Positions 23,635-32,728 of a DNA stretch of 64,000 bases are shown one piece after another; positions within the stretch are counted from its first letter, which is position 1; each line of letters opens with the position of its first letter. The notes beneath the pieces were generated by a model. That model was not told the DNA's origin, searched no databases, and saw nothing but the letters and a program-made list of their open reading frames with translations. The DNA is from an uncultured Campylobacter sp. (GTDB taxonomy: Bacteria > Campylobacterota > Campylobacteria > Campylobacterales > Campylobacteraceae). The stretch spans positions 62,001-126,000 of the forward strand of contig NZ_CAMYFP010000003.1 in NCBI RefSeq assembly GCF_947255105.1, in the 5' to 3' direction. The translations under genes and the position numbers were made by a program.

Positions 23635-24962
23635 ATTTTTTGTCCGCCCATCATAGAACTAAGTGCACTCATACCACCATTTTTACTTGAAAATTTTTTG
23701 GCTATTTTTGAGGCGTTACTAAACTGCTTTAAAAAGCGATTTACCTCCATTTGAGTAAGCCCTGAACCAGCTGCCAATCTTCTCTTTCTTGAGTTGTTGA
23801 GTAAAGATGGATTTTCGCGCTCCTTTGGCGTCATTGAGTTAATCATTGCCTTTATATGAATAATCTCTTTTGAATTGTCAAGATCAACATCTTTTAGCTG
23901 GTTGGCAACATTTGAAAGTCCCGGTATCATACCAACAAGATTTTTAATACTGCCAAGTTTTTTTACGCTCTCTAGCTGAGATAAAAAGTCATTAAATGTA
24001 AATTCGCCCTTTTTTATCTTTCTGCTTATCTGTTTTGCCTCTCTTTCATCAAAAACAGCACTAGTTTTTTCTACCAATGTAGCAAGGTCGCCCTCGCCCA
24101 TAATCCTACCAACAACTCTATCAGGTATAAAACCTTCAAGGTCGGCAATCTTCTCACCAACACCAATAAACCTAAGTGCTACGCCAAGCTGTTTTGCAAC
24201 ACCAAGCGCAATACCGCCCTTTGTATCAGAGTCAAATTTGGTTAAGATAACTCCTGTTAGTCCAATTTGTTCGTTAAATTTATCAGCCGATCTAATTCCA
24301 TCTTGACCGCTCATCGCATCAGCTACATAAAAGACCTCATCGGGTGAGCTAAGTTTTTTAATCTCTTTTAGCTCATTCATAAGTTCCTCATCTATCGCAA
24401 GTCGTCCAGCTGTATCTATAAGTAAAACATCAAAAAGCTCATCTTTTGCCTTTTGAAGTGCTCCTTTTGCAACTTTGAGTGGATCTTTTTCATCTTCTAT
24501 ATAAAATAAATTTAACTCATTTGCCAAGCAGAGCTGTTTTAGTTGCTCAACTGCCGCAAGCCTTTGAAGGTCACAAGCTGCTATCAAAACCTTTTTCTTT
24601 TTTAGTTTTAGATAGTTTGCTAGCTTTGCTGTTGTTGTTGTCTTACCGCTACCTTGAAGTCCAACCATAAGCACCACAGTTGGTGGCTTGCTTGCAAAGA
24701 CAAAGCCTTGATTGCCAGGCGCTGTTAAGATAGCTGTAAGATGTTCTTTTATCGAGTCGAGAAAGTGTTTTTGTCCAATTCCTTTGGCTTTGACATCATT
24801 TTCAATAAGAGTTAATAGATCTTTTGTTACTTTGTGATGAACATCGGCTCTAAGCAACGTTTTTCTAAGCGTATCAATGGCATTTTTAAGCGCCTTTTCA
24901 TCATCAACAAATCTAAGTTTATTTACAGCAGATCTAAATGACTCGCTAATTTGGTTAAACAC
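23625..24962 (-). CDS. ffh: Signal recognition particle protein Ffh
   Basis: Ffh (SRP54) binds signal sequences of nascent membrane proteins and targets them to FtsY. The N domain is followed by the GTPase domain with GLQGSGKTTTTAKLA, DTAGR and TKFDSDTKGG. The C-terminal M domain is methionine-rich and ends in GMSALSSMMGGQ. Length is 445 residues. It starts with GTG at 24962 after an AAGGA site. A TATAAT box lies 40 bases upstream. The SRP RNA gene is not visible nearby. Confidence 0.97.
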   Translation of the reverse strand: MFNQISESFRSAVNKLRFVDDEKALKNAIDTLRKTLLRADVHHKVTKDLLTLIENDVKAKGIGQKHFLDSIKEHLTAILTAPGNQGFVFASKPPTVVLMVGLQGSGKTTTTAKLANYLKLKKKKVLIAACDLQRLAAVEQLKQLCLANELNLFYIEDEKDPLKVAKGALQKAKDELFDVLLIDTAGRLAIDEELMNELKEIKKLSSPDEVFYVADAMSGQDGIRSADKFNEQIGLTGVILTKFDSDTKGGIALGVAKQLGVALRFIGVGEKIADLEGFIPDRVVGRIMGEGDLATLVEKTSAVFDEREAKQISRKIKKGEFTFNDFLSQLESVKKLGSIKNLVGMIPGLSNVANQLKDVDLDNSKEIIHIKAMINSMTPKERENPSLLNNSRKRRLAAGSGLTQMEVNRFLKQFSNASKIAKKFSSKNGGMSALSSMMGGQKIPR

Positions 24963-25001
24963 TCTCTTCCTTTTTATATATTTTATGCAGTTAAAGGGGC
25001 T

Positions 25002-25007
25002 ATTATA
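25002..25007 (-). promoter_or_regulatory. Candidate -10 box for ffh
   Basis: The sequence TATAAT on the minus strand is preceded by AAAAAGA, 40 bases before the GTG start. Campylobacter sigma-70 promoters rely on the -10 box without a clear -35 box, and this fits. Confidence 0.55.
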
Positions 25008-25028
25008 TCTTTTTATCCTTAAATATCT

Positions 25029-25787
25029 TTAAAATGGCAAATCTTTGGGTAGCTCAAAGCCAAACTCATTAAAACTATTTTTTAAGCTTGCTATAAATTT
25101 ATAGCCCAAAAGCTCAATTTTATAAGCGTGCAAAAACATTCTAATAGAGCTGTTGTTGCCATATTTTTCATCGCCAACTATAGGATATCCAGCGGAAGCT
25201 AAATGGACTCTTATTTGATGAGTTCTGCCTGTTTCTATGCAGATGTTTAGAAGAGTTTTTTTGCCACTTATCATATAGGGTTCTACGTGTGTTATCGCCT
25301 CTTTTCCATACTTTGAAAGCTTAGTAAAAGCCCCACCTTTGCCCTTTAGTGTAATTAGTGGCTCATCTATAGTAAATGGCTCTTTGACAACTCCTTTTAC
25401 TATGGCTAGATAGGTTTTTTTAACTCGTTTTACCCTAAATTCATCAATTGCTCTCTTTTGAAAATCGCTATTTTTTGCTAGCAACAAAACGCCACTTGTC
25501 TCTTTGTCTAGTCTATGTAAAAGCGCAAAACCAAATTTCTCTTCAACTTGGCTAGAAGTAATGGAGATTGGCTTATTTAGGGCTATGATATTGTCATCTT
25601 CATAAATTTTTTCTATAGCCTCTCTTTGCATAACTTTAAATTTGGTCCCAACATCTAACATCTCTCTAGCAATTGCAATTTTTGCACCTCTAGCAAAAAC
25701 TAGTCCATCGTCTATTAGCTCTTTTGCCTTATTGTTTGAGATCTTTAGCTCCAATGCAAGCAACTTATAGGCTCTCTCTTTACTCAA
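25029..25787 (-). CDS. RluA/RluD-family pseudouridine synthase
   Basis: The protein modifies uridines in rRNA or tRNA. The catalytic motif is HRLDKETSGVLLL, with the nucleophilic Asp in RLD, and GRTHQIRVHLAS is the second family block. A small S4-like RNA-binding part lies at the N-terminus (AYKLLALELKISNNKAKELI). Length is 252 residues. It starts with TTG at 25787 after an AGGAG site and overlaps waaA by four bases. The exact target position cannot be read from the sequence. Confidence 0.9.
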   Translation of the reverse strand: MSKERAYKLLALELKISNNKAKELIDDGLVFARGAKIAIAREMLDVGTKFKVMQREAIEKIYEDDNIIALNKPISITSSQVEEKFGFALLHRLDKETSGVLLLAKNSDFQKRAIDEFRVKRVKKTYLAIVKGVVKEPFTIDEPLITLKGKGGAFTKLSKYGKEAITHVEPYMISGKKTLLNICIETGRTHQIRVHLASAGYPIVGDEKYGNNSSIRMFLHAYKIELLGYKFIASLKNSFNEFGFELPKDLPF

Positions 25788-26917
25788 ATTTTCTCCTTTA
25801 TTAGCTCTATAACTGGATTTAGGTCATACTCTTTTTTAATCTTAGTTTTAGGAAGCTCTTTTTCTAAAAGTCCTCGCAGCTCACTTGGCTCTGCAAAAAT
25901 AGCACCATCAATTGAGTTAAAAAGCTCTTTTTGGTTGTGAATATATTTGCCACTAATAAGAGGCTTATTGTATCTTGCTATCTCTATTGGATTGTGACCA
26001 CCAATGCCCCTAATAAAGCTTCCACCAAGTATAACAACATCGCAAACTTGATAAAACTCATCAAGCTTTCCAAGGGTGTCTAGAAGTATAAAATCGCTCT
26101 TTAGAGCTAAATTTTGGCTAAATTTCTCATAAGTTAAGTTTAGTCTTTTGCAATACTCTTTGGAGATAAGATCAACCTCATCAAAGCGCTCTGGATGACG
26201 TGGCGCGATGATGATTTTAAACCTCTTTGTTGCGATACTATCAAGTATAATACTCTCTTCGCCGCTATGAGTGCTTGCGATGACCAATATCTTTTTGTCA
26301 CTTTTTAGCTCCATTTTTTGGCTAAATTTGCTCCTATCAACATAGCATTTTATGTTGCCATTTACGATGATATTTTTTGCACCAAGCTCCAAGAGTCGCT
26401 CTTTGTCTTTGGTAGTTTGTGCAAAAACAACATCTATATAGCTAAAAATTTTTCTATAATAAAATCTAAATTTGAGATATTTTTCATAGGAGTGATCACT
26501 CACTCTTGCATTTAAAAGGATGATAAAGGTGCCATTTTTTTTGGCATATTTGACTAAATTTAGCCAAAGCTCAGCCTCAAAAACAACTAGAACCTTAGAA
26601 CCACCCAGCCAAAATGGCAAAAAAAGCTCATAAGGTAGAAATTTAGCCTCTTTGTCCCATCTCTTGGCCTCATTAAAGCCAGTTTGTGTGGTAGTTGTTA
26701 TGGCGATATTTTTAAACTTATCAAAGAGTGGCGCTAGCGCTCTAACCTCTCCAAAACTACAGGCGTGAAAATGAACATCGGATTTTTTTAATTTTGAGTT
26801 ATCTTTTAGGAAAAATCTAGCTGGAATGCTCTTTTTGTATTTGCTTTTAAATGAGAGTAGAAGCAAAATGGGCAATGCCACTACCCAAACGATAGCGGCA
26901 ACTAAATTATAAATCAC
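25784..26917 (-). CDS. waaA: Kdo transferase WaaA (KdtA)
   Basis: WaaA adds 3-deoxy-D-manno-octulosonic acid to the lipid A precursor at the inner membrane. The N-terminal membrane helix VAAIVWVVALPILLLL is followed by the GT30 motif HACSFGEVRALAPL. The C-terminal nucleotide-sugar region has LGGSFIRGIGGHNPIE. Length is 377 residues, in the usual range. It starts with GTG at 26917, overlapping the upstream stop. Together with the broken eptA-like gene at 49104-50668 it belongs to lipid A assembly. Confidence 0.95.
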   Translation of the reverse strand: MIYNLVAAIVWVVALPILLLLSFKSKYKKSIPARFFLKDNSKLKKSDVHFHACSFGEVRALAPLFDKFKNIAITTTTQTGFNEAKRWDKEAKFLPYELFLPFWLGGSKVLVVFEAELWLNLVKYAKKNGTFIILLNARVSDHSYEKYLKFRFYYRKIFSYIDVVFAQTTKDKERLLELGAKNIIVNGNIKCYVDRSKFSQKMELKSDKKILVIASTHSGEESIILDSIATKRFKIIIAPRHPERFDEVDLISKEYCKRLNLTYEKFSQNLALKSDFILLDTLGKLDEFYQVCDVVILGGSFIRGIGGHNPIEIARYNKPLISGKYIHNQKELFNSIDGAIFAEPSELRGLLEKELPKTKIKKEYDLNPVIELIKEKI

Positions 26918-27642
26918 TCTGACTTCTCTTTTGTGCTACTCTCTTCTTTGTATAAAATTCTGCCACAATGTGGGCAAGTAACAATCTCATCGCCTTTTAA
27001 AACTGAATAGTAGGTCTTCTCGTTGATTCTTAAAAAGCAGCCATAGCAGGCCTGTTTTTTTACAGGAACAACTGCGCTATTTTTCGCCCACTTTCTAATT
27101 TTTTCATAAAAAGAGATAATTTTTTGATCCATCTCTTTTAGAAGTTGGGCTTTGTTTTTTGAGATTGCATTTCGCTCTTTTTCTATCTTTGCAAGCTCTT
27201 CGCCGCTCTTTTTTTTCATCTCTTCTAGCTCATCTTCCAAAGCTTTTTTCTTCTCTTCTAACTCTTGGTGTTGCTCTTTTTTGCTCTCTATAACTCTTTC
27301 AAGTCTTGCAATCTCTTCGTTAGCTGCATTTAACTGCTCTTTTGCAACTGTCTCTTCTGTGCTAAGTGCCTTTAGCTCTTTTTCAGTTTTGATGGTGGTT
27401 TTCTTTTTGGAAACCTCTTTTAGTTTTTGAGCAAACTCTTGTATCTGGATATTTGTTTTAGAAATTTGACTTGCTAGCTCCTTGTTATCGTCCAAAAGCT
27501 CCTCTTCTTGCTTGCTAACTGCTCCAATCTCATCCTCTTTTGAGCCAACTTTTTTCTCTATCTCTTCGATTTGTGGAGTAAATTCATCTATCTGTTTATC
27601 GTATGTTGACAACTCTATAAGTTGCTTTAAGTATTTGTTCAT
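26914..27642 (-). CDS. Coiled-coil protein with C4 zinc ribbon
   Basis: The 242-residue protein is a long charged coiled coil (about residues 15-165, rich in E and K heptads). A C-terminal zinc ribbon follows, with CYGCFLRIN and CPHCGRILY pairs. A homologue with the same domain order lies at the same locus in C. jejuni next to the NIF3-like gene. Members of this CT398/HP0958-like family have been tied to flagellar rpoN control and flaA mRNA in Helicobacter pylori. A similar role is possible here but not shown. It overlaps waaA by four bases. Confidence 0.8.
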   Translation of the reverse strand: MNKYLKQLIELSTYDKQIDEFTPQIEEIEKKVGSKEDEIGAVSKQEEELLDDNKELASQISKTNIQIQEFAQKLKEVSKKKTTIKTEKELKALSTEETVAKEQLNAANEEIARLERVIESKKEQHQELEEKKKALEDELEEMKKKSGEELAKIEKERNAISKNKAQLLKEMDQKIISFYEKIRKWAKNSAVVPVKKQACYGCFLRINEKTYYSVLKGDEIVTCPHCGRILYKEESSTKEKSE

Positions 27643-27652
27643 CTTTTCCCTT

Positions 27653-28372
27653 TTATATGTAACTAAATGGATTTATTGAATTACGAATTATAACTTCTAT
27701 TTGGTTTTTTTGCAAGTGTTTAGCAAGTGCCAAAGCAAAATAGCACTCACTTCCAAAGTGAGTTATATCAAAAAGCGAAATGCCATTTTCATGAGCTTTA
27801 AGTGCTAAATGATATCTAATATCGCCCGTTATAAAACAATCTGCCAAAACACTATCTATCAAATCCCCGCCACTTCCTGTGCAAAGTGCCACTCTTTTGA
27901 TAAAATCTCCCGCCTTTACTGCGTGAATTTGTTCTAAATTTAACCTTTTTTTGAGCCACTTTCCAAACTCATCAAAGCTTAAATTTGGCTCAAAATAGAT
28001 AAGAAAGTCATCTCTATCTACAATATCTACTTGTAAAATTTGAGTTGCAACATAGTCATTTAAGACAAATTTATCAAAATTTGTATGCATGCAGATAAGT
28101 TTTATCTCTTTTTTTATAAGCTCTCTTATCAAATTTGATGGATAGAGATTGTCTATCTTTTTTAGACCACCAAAAATAAGCGGATGATGAGTTATGACTA
28201 AAGAGTTTGACAACATCTCCCCAACAAGGGCACTATCAAGATCTAAACTTAGATAGAGCTTTTCAAACTCATCTTGCATGCTGCCTAGTAAAAGTCCGCT
28301 ATTGTCCCAACTCTCCTGCTCGCAAAATGGCGCAATTTGATCTAAAATTTCATAGATCTTTGCTATCTTCAC
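27653..28372 (-). CDS. NIF3/DUF34-family metal-binding protein
   Basis: This is a conserved cytoplasmic protein of the NIF3 family, often annotated as a GTP cyclohydrolase I type 2 homologue. The metal site includes THHPLIFGG near the N-terminus and a C-terminal ITHFGSECY. The start is best placed at GTG 28372, giving MKIAKIYEILDQ and a GGGAG site six bases upstream; longer in-frame versions run further into glyQ. It overlaps glyQ by 23 bases. The biochemical role of the family remains unsettled. Confidence 0.85.
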   Translation of the reverse strand: MKIAKIYEILDQIAPFCEQESWDNSGLLLGSMQDEFEKLYLSLDLDSALVGEMLSNSLVITHHPLIFGGLKKIDNLYPSNLIRELIKKEIKLICMHTNFDKFVLNDYVATQILQVDIVDRDDFLIYFEPNLSFDEFGKWLKKRLNLEQIHAVKAGDFIKRVALCTGSGGDLIDSVLADCFITGDIRYHLALKAHENGISLFDITHFGSECYFALALAKHLQKNQIEVIIRNSINPFSYI

Positions 28373-29222
28373 TCTCATCTCCCAAATAGCACAAAGCACA
28401 CTCTCTTGCAAGCTCTCTAATCTTTAAAATATACTCTTGTCTTTGCGTTACAGAGATAGCGCCTCTTGCATCTAAAATGTTGAATGTATGAGCGCAAAGC
28501 ATACAGTAATCATACGCCACAAGTGCTAGCTTTTCTTTTAAAATCCTTTTGCACTCCTTAAAATAGCCATCAAACATAGAAAAAAGCATCTTTGTATCGG
28601 CCAACTCAAAGTGATATTTACTAAACTCATACTCGCTTCTTTTATGAACATCACCATAGGTAAAGACTTTGCCATCATACTCATCCCAAACAAGATCAAA
28701 CACACTCTCTTTATCTTGCAGATACATGGCAAGTCGCTCAAGTCCATAAGTTATCTCAACACTTATACTTTTGCAAGAGATACCGCCAACTTGCTGAAAA
28801 TAGGTAAATTGTGTCACTTCCATTCCATCAAGCCAAACTTCCCAACCAAGTCCCCAAGCGCCAAGTGTTGGGCTCTCCCAGTTATCTTCAACAAATCTAA
28901 TATCATGCTTTTTTAGATCAAGTCCCAACATCTCAAGGCTCTTTAAATAGAGCTCTTGAATGTTTGCTGGGCTTGGTTTTATGATTACTTGATATTGGTA
29001 GTAGGCGCCAAGTCTATTTGGGTTTTCGCCATATCTTCCATCGGTCGGTCTTCTAGATGGCGCAACATAAGCTGCAGCCCATGGTTTGCTATCTAGACTT
29101 CTTAAAAATGTAGCATTATGGTATGTGCCAGCACCAGCTGGTATATCGTAAGGCTGAATTATAATACAACCTTGCTTATGCCAATACTCTTGTAGTTTTA
29201 AAATAATTTGTGAAAATGTCAT
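28350..29222 (-). CDS. glyQ: Glycyl-tRNA synthetase alpha subunit
   Basis: GlyQ is the catalytic alpha subunit of the heterotetrameric glycyl-tRNA synthetase. The sequence IILKLQEYWHKQGCIIIQPYD and the block PWAAAYVAPSRRPTDGRYG are diagnostic. Length is 290 residues. The beta subunit glyS is not adjacent, which is also the case in C. jejuni. It lies in the same operon as purE and the U32 gene, ten bases after purE. Confidence 0.97.
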   Translation of the reverse strand: MTFSQIILKLQEYWHKQGCIIIQPYDIPAGAGTYHNATFLRSLDSKPWAAAYVAPSRRPTDGRYGENPNRLGAYYQYQVIIKPSPANIQELYLKSLEMLGLDLKKHDIRFVEDNWESPTLGAWGLGWEVWLDGMEVTQFTYFQQVGGISCKSISVEITYGLERLAMYLQDKESVFDLVWDEYDGKVFTYGDVHKRSEYEFSKYHFELADTKMLFSMFDGYFKECKRILKEKLALVAYDYCMLCAHTFNILDARGAISVTQRQEYILKIRELARECALCYLGDESEDSKDL

Positions 29223-29232
29223 ATAAACTCCA

Positions 29233-29730
29233 TTATTTGATACGAACTTCTATGCTTTTTGAGTCGCTCTCAACATTTTTAGCACTCTGCTCTCTGTTTA
29301 CCTTAAGCTTCTTGGCTAACTCTTCGTCGCTTGTAGCCAAAATCTGAGCTGCCAAATAGGCGGCATTTTTTGCACCTGCCTTGCCAATCGCAACTGTTGC
29401 AACAGGTATTCCACCTGGCATCATAACAGTTGAATAAAGAGCATCGGCACCAGAAAGGGTATTTGAAAACATCGGCACACCAATGACTGGTTTTATGGTA
29501 TTTGCCGCCACTGCACCTGCCAAATGAGCCGCCATGCCAGCTGCACAGATAAAGACCTCTGCACCTTTGTTTGTCGCCTCTTGAACATACTCTGCAGTTC
29601 TTTTTGGAGTTCTGTGAGCTGAGCTTATTATCATCTCATAAGCAATGCCTAACTCCTTTAAAATACTCTCACACTCTCTCATAACCTCAAGGTCGCTTTT
29701 GCTACCCATTATAATGCTTACAAACTTCAT
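29233..29730 (-). CDS. purE: N5-carboxyaminoimidazole ribonucleotide mutase PurE
   Basis: PurE moves the carboxyl group of N5-CAIR to give CAIR in purine synthesis. The sequence IIMGSKSDLEVMRECESIL and SAHRTPKR, with the catalytic histidine, are typical of class I PurE, as are AGMAAHLAG and GVPM. Length is 165 residues. It overlaps the U32 gene by four bases. No purK is visible in the window. Confidence 0.96.
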   Translation of the reverse strand: MKFVSIIMGSKSDLEVMRECESILKELGIAYEMIISSAHRTPKRTAEYVQEATNKGAEVFICAAGMAAHLAGAVAANTIKPVIGVPMFSNTLSGADALYSTVMMPGGIPVATVAIGKAGAKNAAYLAAQILATSDEELAKKLKVNREQSAKNVESDSKSIEVRIK

Positions 29731-31019
29731 AAATTCTCCTTTATTTTCTCTCTTAAAAAGCTAAATTTAGCAAGCTTTATTGGAAGTTTTATTGGATTTA
29801 AATTTCCGCTATGAACCTCACTTAGCTCTTTTTGGTTTTTTGTTATTAGTCTTTTAAAAATCAACATATATCTGCCATTTTCTTGATAGATTCTGCCTAT
29901 ATCGTTATCGCAGCACTCTAACTGCTTGTTAGCAGACAAAATTTCGTATGGTTTTTGCAAAATTATCTTTGACTTTACACTTATGTAGCCCTCTTCGTCA
30001 CTCATTGCAACAACTTGATGAGTTCCATCTTCTTGGCTTGAGTCTAAATTTTGACTATCTAATCGCTCATAAGGTCTTTTTACAACATATCCATCCATAA
30101 AGCCTCTGTTGCTTAGGCTATTTAGTTCATAGTTATATTTAGAAAGGTCAAATTTAGGCGTATTATACTCATCCATTGCCATTCTATAAGCGTTTGTGCT
30201 ACAAGCAACATAATACTCACTCTTTGTCCTGCCCTCAATCTTCAATGAGTCAATGGCATTGCTAGAGATAAGCTTTTCTATGTGGTTTATGAGATTTAGA
30301 TCTTTTGAGTTCATTATCATAGTTCCATCGCCACTGTTTTCTTCTAACCTAAACAAAGCGCCATTTTCTGGATCTTTGGCATATAACTCATAGTTAAATC
30401 TACAGTCATTTGCACAACTTCCTCTGTTGGAAAATCTTCCACTTTGAACGGCGCTTATAAGACAGCGACCACTATATGCAAAGCACATTGAACCATGACA
30501 AAACATCTCAAGCTCCAAATTTGGCAACATCTCCTTTATAAAAATTGCATCTTTTAAGCTCATCTCTCTTGCTGCAACTATCCTACTAACTCCAAGTTCA
30601 TAGTAAAACTTAGCATCTAGATAGTTCATAACATTTGCTTGAGTCGAAAGATGAATCTGGGAGTGCGGCAAAAGCTCCTTTGCAAGAGCGATTGTGGCTG
30701 GTGTTGAGACGATGACCCCATCAACTTTTAGCTCATTTAAAAAATTCATATGCTCTTTTATCTTCTCAAGTTGGGAGTTAAAGGCAAAGCTATTTACTGC
30801 TGCATAAAATTTCTTGCCGTGCTCTTTGGCTATCTCAACGCCCTTTGCAAAGCTCTCTTTTGTAAAGTCCTTTGCACTTCTTTGGCGTAGGCTAAAGTTT
30901 CCAACACTTGCATAAATTGCGTCGGCGCCATAATTTATGGCTATTTGAAGCTTTGTAAGATTGCCCGCTGGGCTTAATAGCTCTATCTTTTTCAACTCTC
31001 TCCTTTTTGATAAAGTCAT
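29727..31019 (-). CDS. Peptidase U32-family protein (TrhP-like tRNA hydroxylation factor)
   Basis: The protein has the U32 signature ELEMFCHGSMCFAYSGRC at about residues 170-190. Further cysteines in SNRGSCANDCRFNYEL probably hold an iron-sulfur cluster. In E. coli U32 proteins TrhP (YegQ) and RlhA take part in 5-hydroxylation of tRNA or rRNA bases and are probably not proteases. Length is 430 residues, closer to TrhP than to the longer RlhA. It leads the purE-glyQ operon and is divergent from glnA. Confidence 0.82.
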   Translation of the reverse strand: MTLSKRRELKKIELLSPAGNLTKLQIAINYGADAIYASVGNFSLRQRSAKDFTKESFAKGVEIAKEHGKKFYAAVNSFAFNSQLEKIKEHMNFLNELKVDGVIVSTPATIALAKELLPHSQIHLSTQANVMNYLDAKFYYELGVSRIVAAREMSLKDAIFIKEMLPNLELEMFCHGSMCFAYSGRCLISAVQSGRFSNRGSCANDCRFNYELYAKDPENGALFRLEENSGDGTMIMNSKDLNLINHIEKLISSNAIDSLKIEGRTKSEYYVACSTNAYRMAMDEYNTPKFDLSKYNYELNSLSNRGFMDGYVVKRPYERLDSQNLDSSQEDGTHQVVAMSDEEGYISVKSKIILQKPYEILSANKQLECCDNDIGRIYQENGRYMLIFKRLITKNQKELSEVHSGNLNPIKLPIKLAKFSFLREKIKENL

Positions 31020-31133
31020 ATTATATTCTATTTAGTTAAAATTGTATTTAAAGCAAAATTTATCTAACTTAGCTAAATAAAAAATAGATTTTTTAAAAAT
31101 ATAAAATTAAATAAAAAATACCGTTGTTTATGT

Positions 31134-31139
31134 TAAAAT
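31134..31139 (+). promoter_or_regulatory. Candidate -10 box for glnA
   Basis: TAAAAT lies 31 bases before the glnA ATG, in an AT-rich 150-base divergent spacer, with an AGGAGA ribosome site closer in. No clear -24/-12 sigma-54 box was seen, so nitrogen control may act differently from enterics. Confidence 0.4.
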
Positions 31140-31169
31140 AAAGCTTCTGAAATTTAAATAGGAGATATC

Positions 31170-32600
31170 ATGGGAAAATTTGTTAAAAACTTAGATGAAT
31201 TTTTTAAATTTTGTGATGAAAATGAGGTCGCTTTTGTTGATTTTCGCTTCACCGATATGAAAGGTACTTGGCACCACATAGCATATAACTATCACAGACT
31301 TCAAAGAGAGCTAATGGAAAATGGAATACCATTTGATGGCAGCTCTATTGCAGCATGGCAGCCAATCAACCAATCCGATATGCTTTTAAAGCCCGATGTT
31401 GAAACTCTCTTTTTAGATCCATTTACAGCCGATGTCACAGCAGTGGTGATTTGCGATGTTTATGATGTCTATAAAAATGAGCTTTATGAAAAATGTCCAA
31501 GAAGTATTGCAAAAAAAACAGAGGCCTTTTTAAGAGAAAGTGGCATAGGCGACACATGCTACTTTGGACCTGAAAATGAGTTTTTTATCTTTGACGATGT
31601 TAGAATCGTGGATTCATCAAATGTTGGAATGTATAAGATAGACAGTGAAGAGGGTTCGTGGAATAGTGGTAAGAAATTTAAAGATAGTTACAATACAGGT
31701 CACCACCCAACTGCAAAAGGTGGATATTTTCCAGTTCAACCTGTAGATAGTATGGTTGATCTAAGAGCTGAGATGTTGCAAGTAATGGAGCAAATTGGGC
31801 TTGAAACCTATCTAGCTCACCATGAGGCAGGTCAAGCACAAGGCGAAATTGGCGTAAAATATGGCACTTTGGTTGAAGCAGCCGATAATGTTCAAAAGTA
31901 TAAGTATGTGGTAAAAATGGTAGCTCATCTCAATGGCAAAACAGCTACATTTATGCCAAAACCGCTTTATGGGGACAATGGTAGCGGTATGCACGTGCAC
32001 CAATCCATATGGAAAGATGGACTAAATCTTTTCTATAAAAAGGGAGCTTATGGCAATTTAAGCGATGTTGCAAGATGGTATATCGGCGGTATTTTAAAAC
32101 ATGCAAGAAGTCTTGCTGCATTTACCAACCCAAGCACCAACTCTTATAAAAGATTGATACCTGGATTTGAGGCGCCAAATATCTTGACATACTCTTGCCA
32201 AAACCGCTCAGCTTCTATTAGAATTCCATATGGAAGTGGCAAAAATAGCGTTAGAGCTGAGATAAGATTTCCAGATGCTACAGCTTGCCCATATTTAGCC
32301 TTTTCTTCACTGCTACTTGCAGGACTTGATGGCATAAAACACAAATATGAGCCTGTTGGTCCAATGGATGAAAACTTATTTGAACTAACTCTTGATGAGA
32401 TAAGAAAAAGAGATATAGAGCAACTTCCACACACCTTAAGAGGGGCTTTGGAGTCGCTTATAAGGGATTGTGACTATCTAAAACCTGTAATGAGTGATCT
32501 CTTTATCCAGACATATCAACACTTTAAATTTGAAACTCAAGTATGGCCATATGAAGCTAGACCAACAGCGTTTGAGTTCAAAACTTGCTATTCATGCTAA
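31170..32600 (+). CDS. glnA: Glutamine synthetase type I
   Basis: GlnA makes glutamine from glutamate, ammonia and ATP. Family blocks are present: MENGIPFDGSSIAAW, FGPENEFFIFD, NGSGMHVHQS and the ATP loop in IPYGSGKNSVRAE. Length is 476 residues. At the position of the E. coli adenylylation tyrosine (Tyr397, NLYDLP) this protein has Phe404 in NLFELT. It therefore should not be controlled by adenylylation. It is a single gene, ended by a strong terminator at 32601-32627. Confidence 0.97.
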   Translation: MGKFVKNLDEFFKFCDENEVAFVDFRFTDMKGTWHHIAYNYHRLQRELMENGIPFDGSSIAAWQPINQSDMLLKPDVETLFLDPFTADVTAVVICDVYDVYKNELYEKCPRSIAKKTEAFLRESGIGDTCYFGPENEFFIFDDVRIVDSSNVGMYKIDSEEGSWNSGKKFKDSYNTGHHPTAKGGYFPVQPVDSMVDLRAEMLQVMEQIGLETYLAHHEAGQAQGEIGVKYGTLVEAADNVQKYKYVVKMVAHLNGKTATFMPKPLYGDNGSGMHVHQSIWKDGLNLFYKKGAYGNLSDVARWYIGGILKHARSLAAFTNPSTNSYKRLIPGFEAPNILTYSCQNRSASIRIPYGSGKNSVRAEIRFPDATACPYLAFSSLLLAGLDGIKHKYEPVGPMDENLFELTLDEIRKRDIEQLPHTLRGALESLIRDCDYLKPVMSDLFIQTYQHFKFETQVWPYEARPTAFEFKTCYSC

Positions 32601-32627
32601 AAAAGTTGCCATCTAATGGCAACTTTT
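32601..32627 (+). terminator. Terminator after glnA
   Basis: AAAAGTTGCCAT-CTA-ATGGCAACTTTT forms a perfect 12-base stem with a three-base loop ending in Ts, starting directly after the glnA stop. Confidence 0.9.
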
Positions 32628-32700
32628 AACTAAATTTAACTCCGAAAATATATTGATAAATTATAAAAAATTCTTAAATTTCACTGCTTAAATTTGTAAG

Positions 32701-32726
32701 TTTAGTGGCTATAAAAAGCCACTAAA
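32701..32726 (-). terminator. Terminator after serA
   Basis: TTTAGTGGCT and AGCCACTAAA form a perfect ten-base stem around a six-base loop, two bases after the serA stop on the minus strand. The region between this hairpin and the glnA terminator holds nothing else. Confidence 0.75.
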
Positions 32727-32728
32727 GT

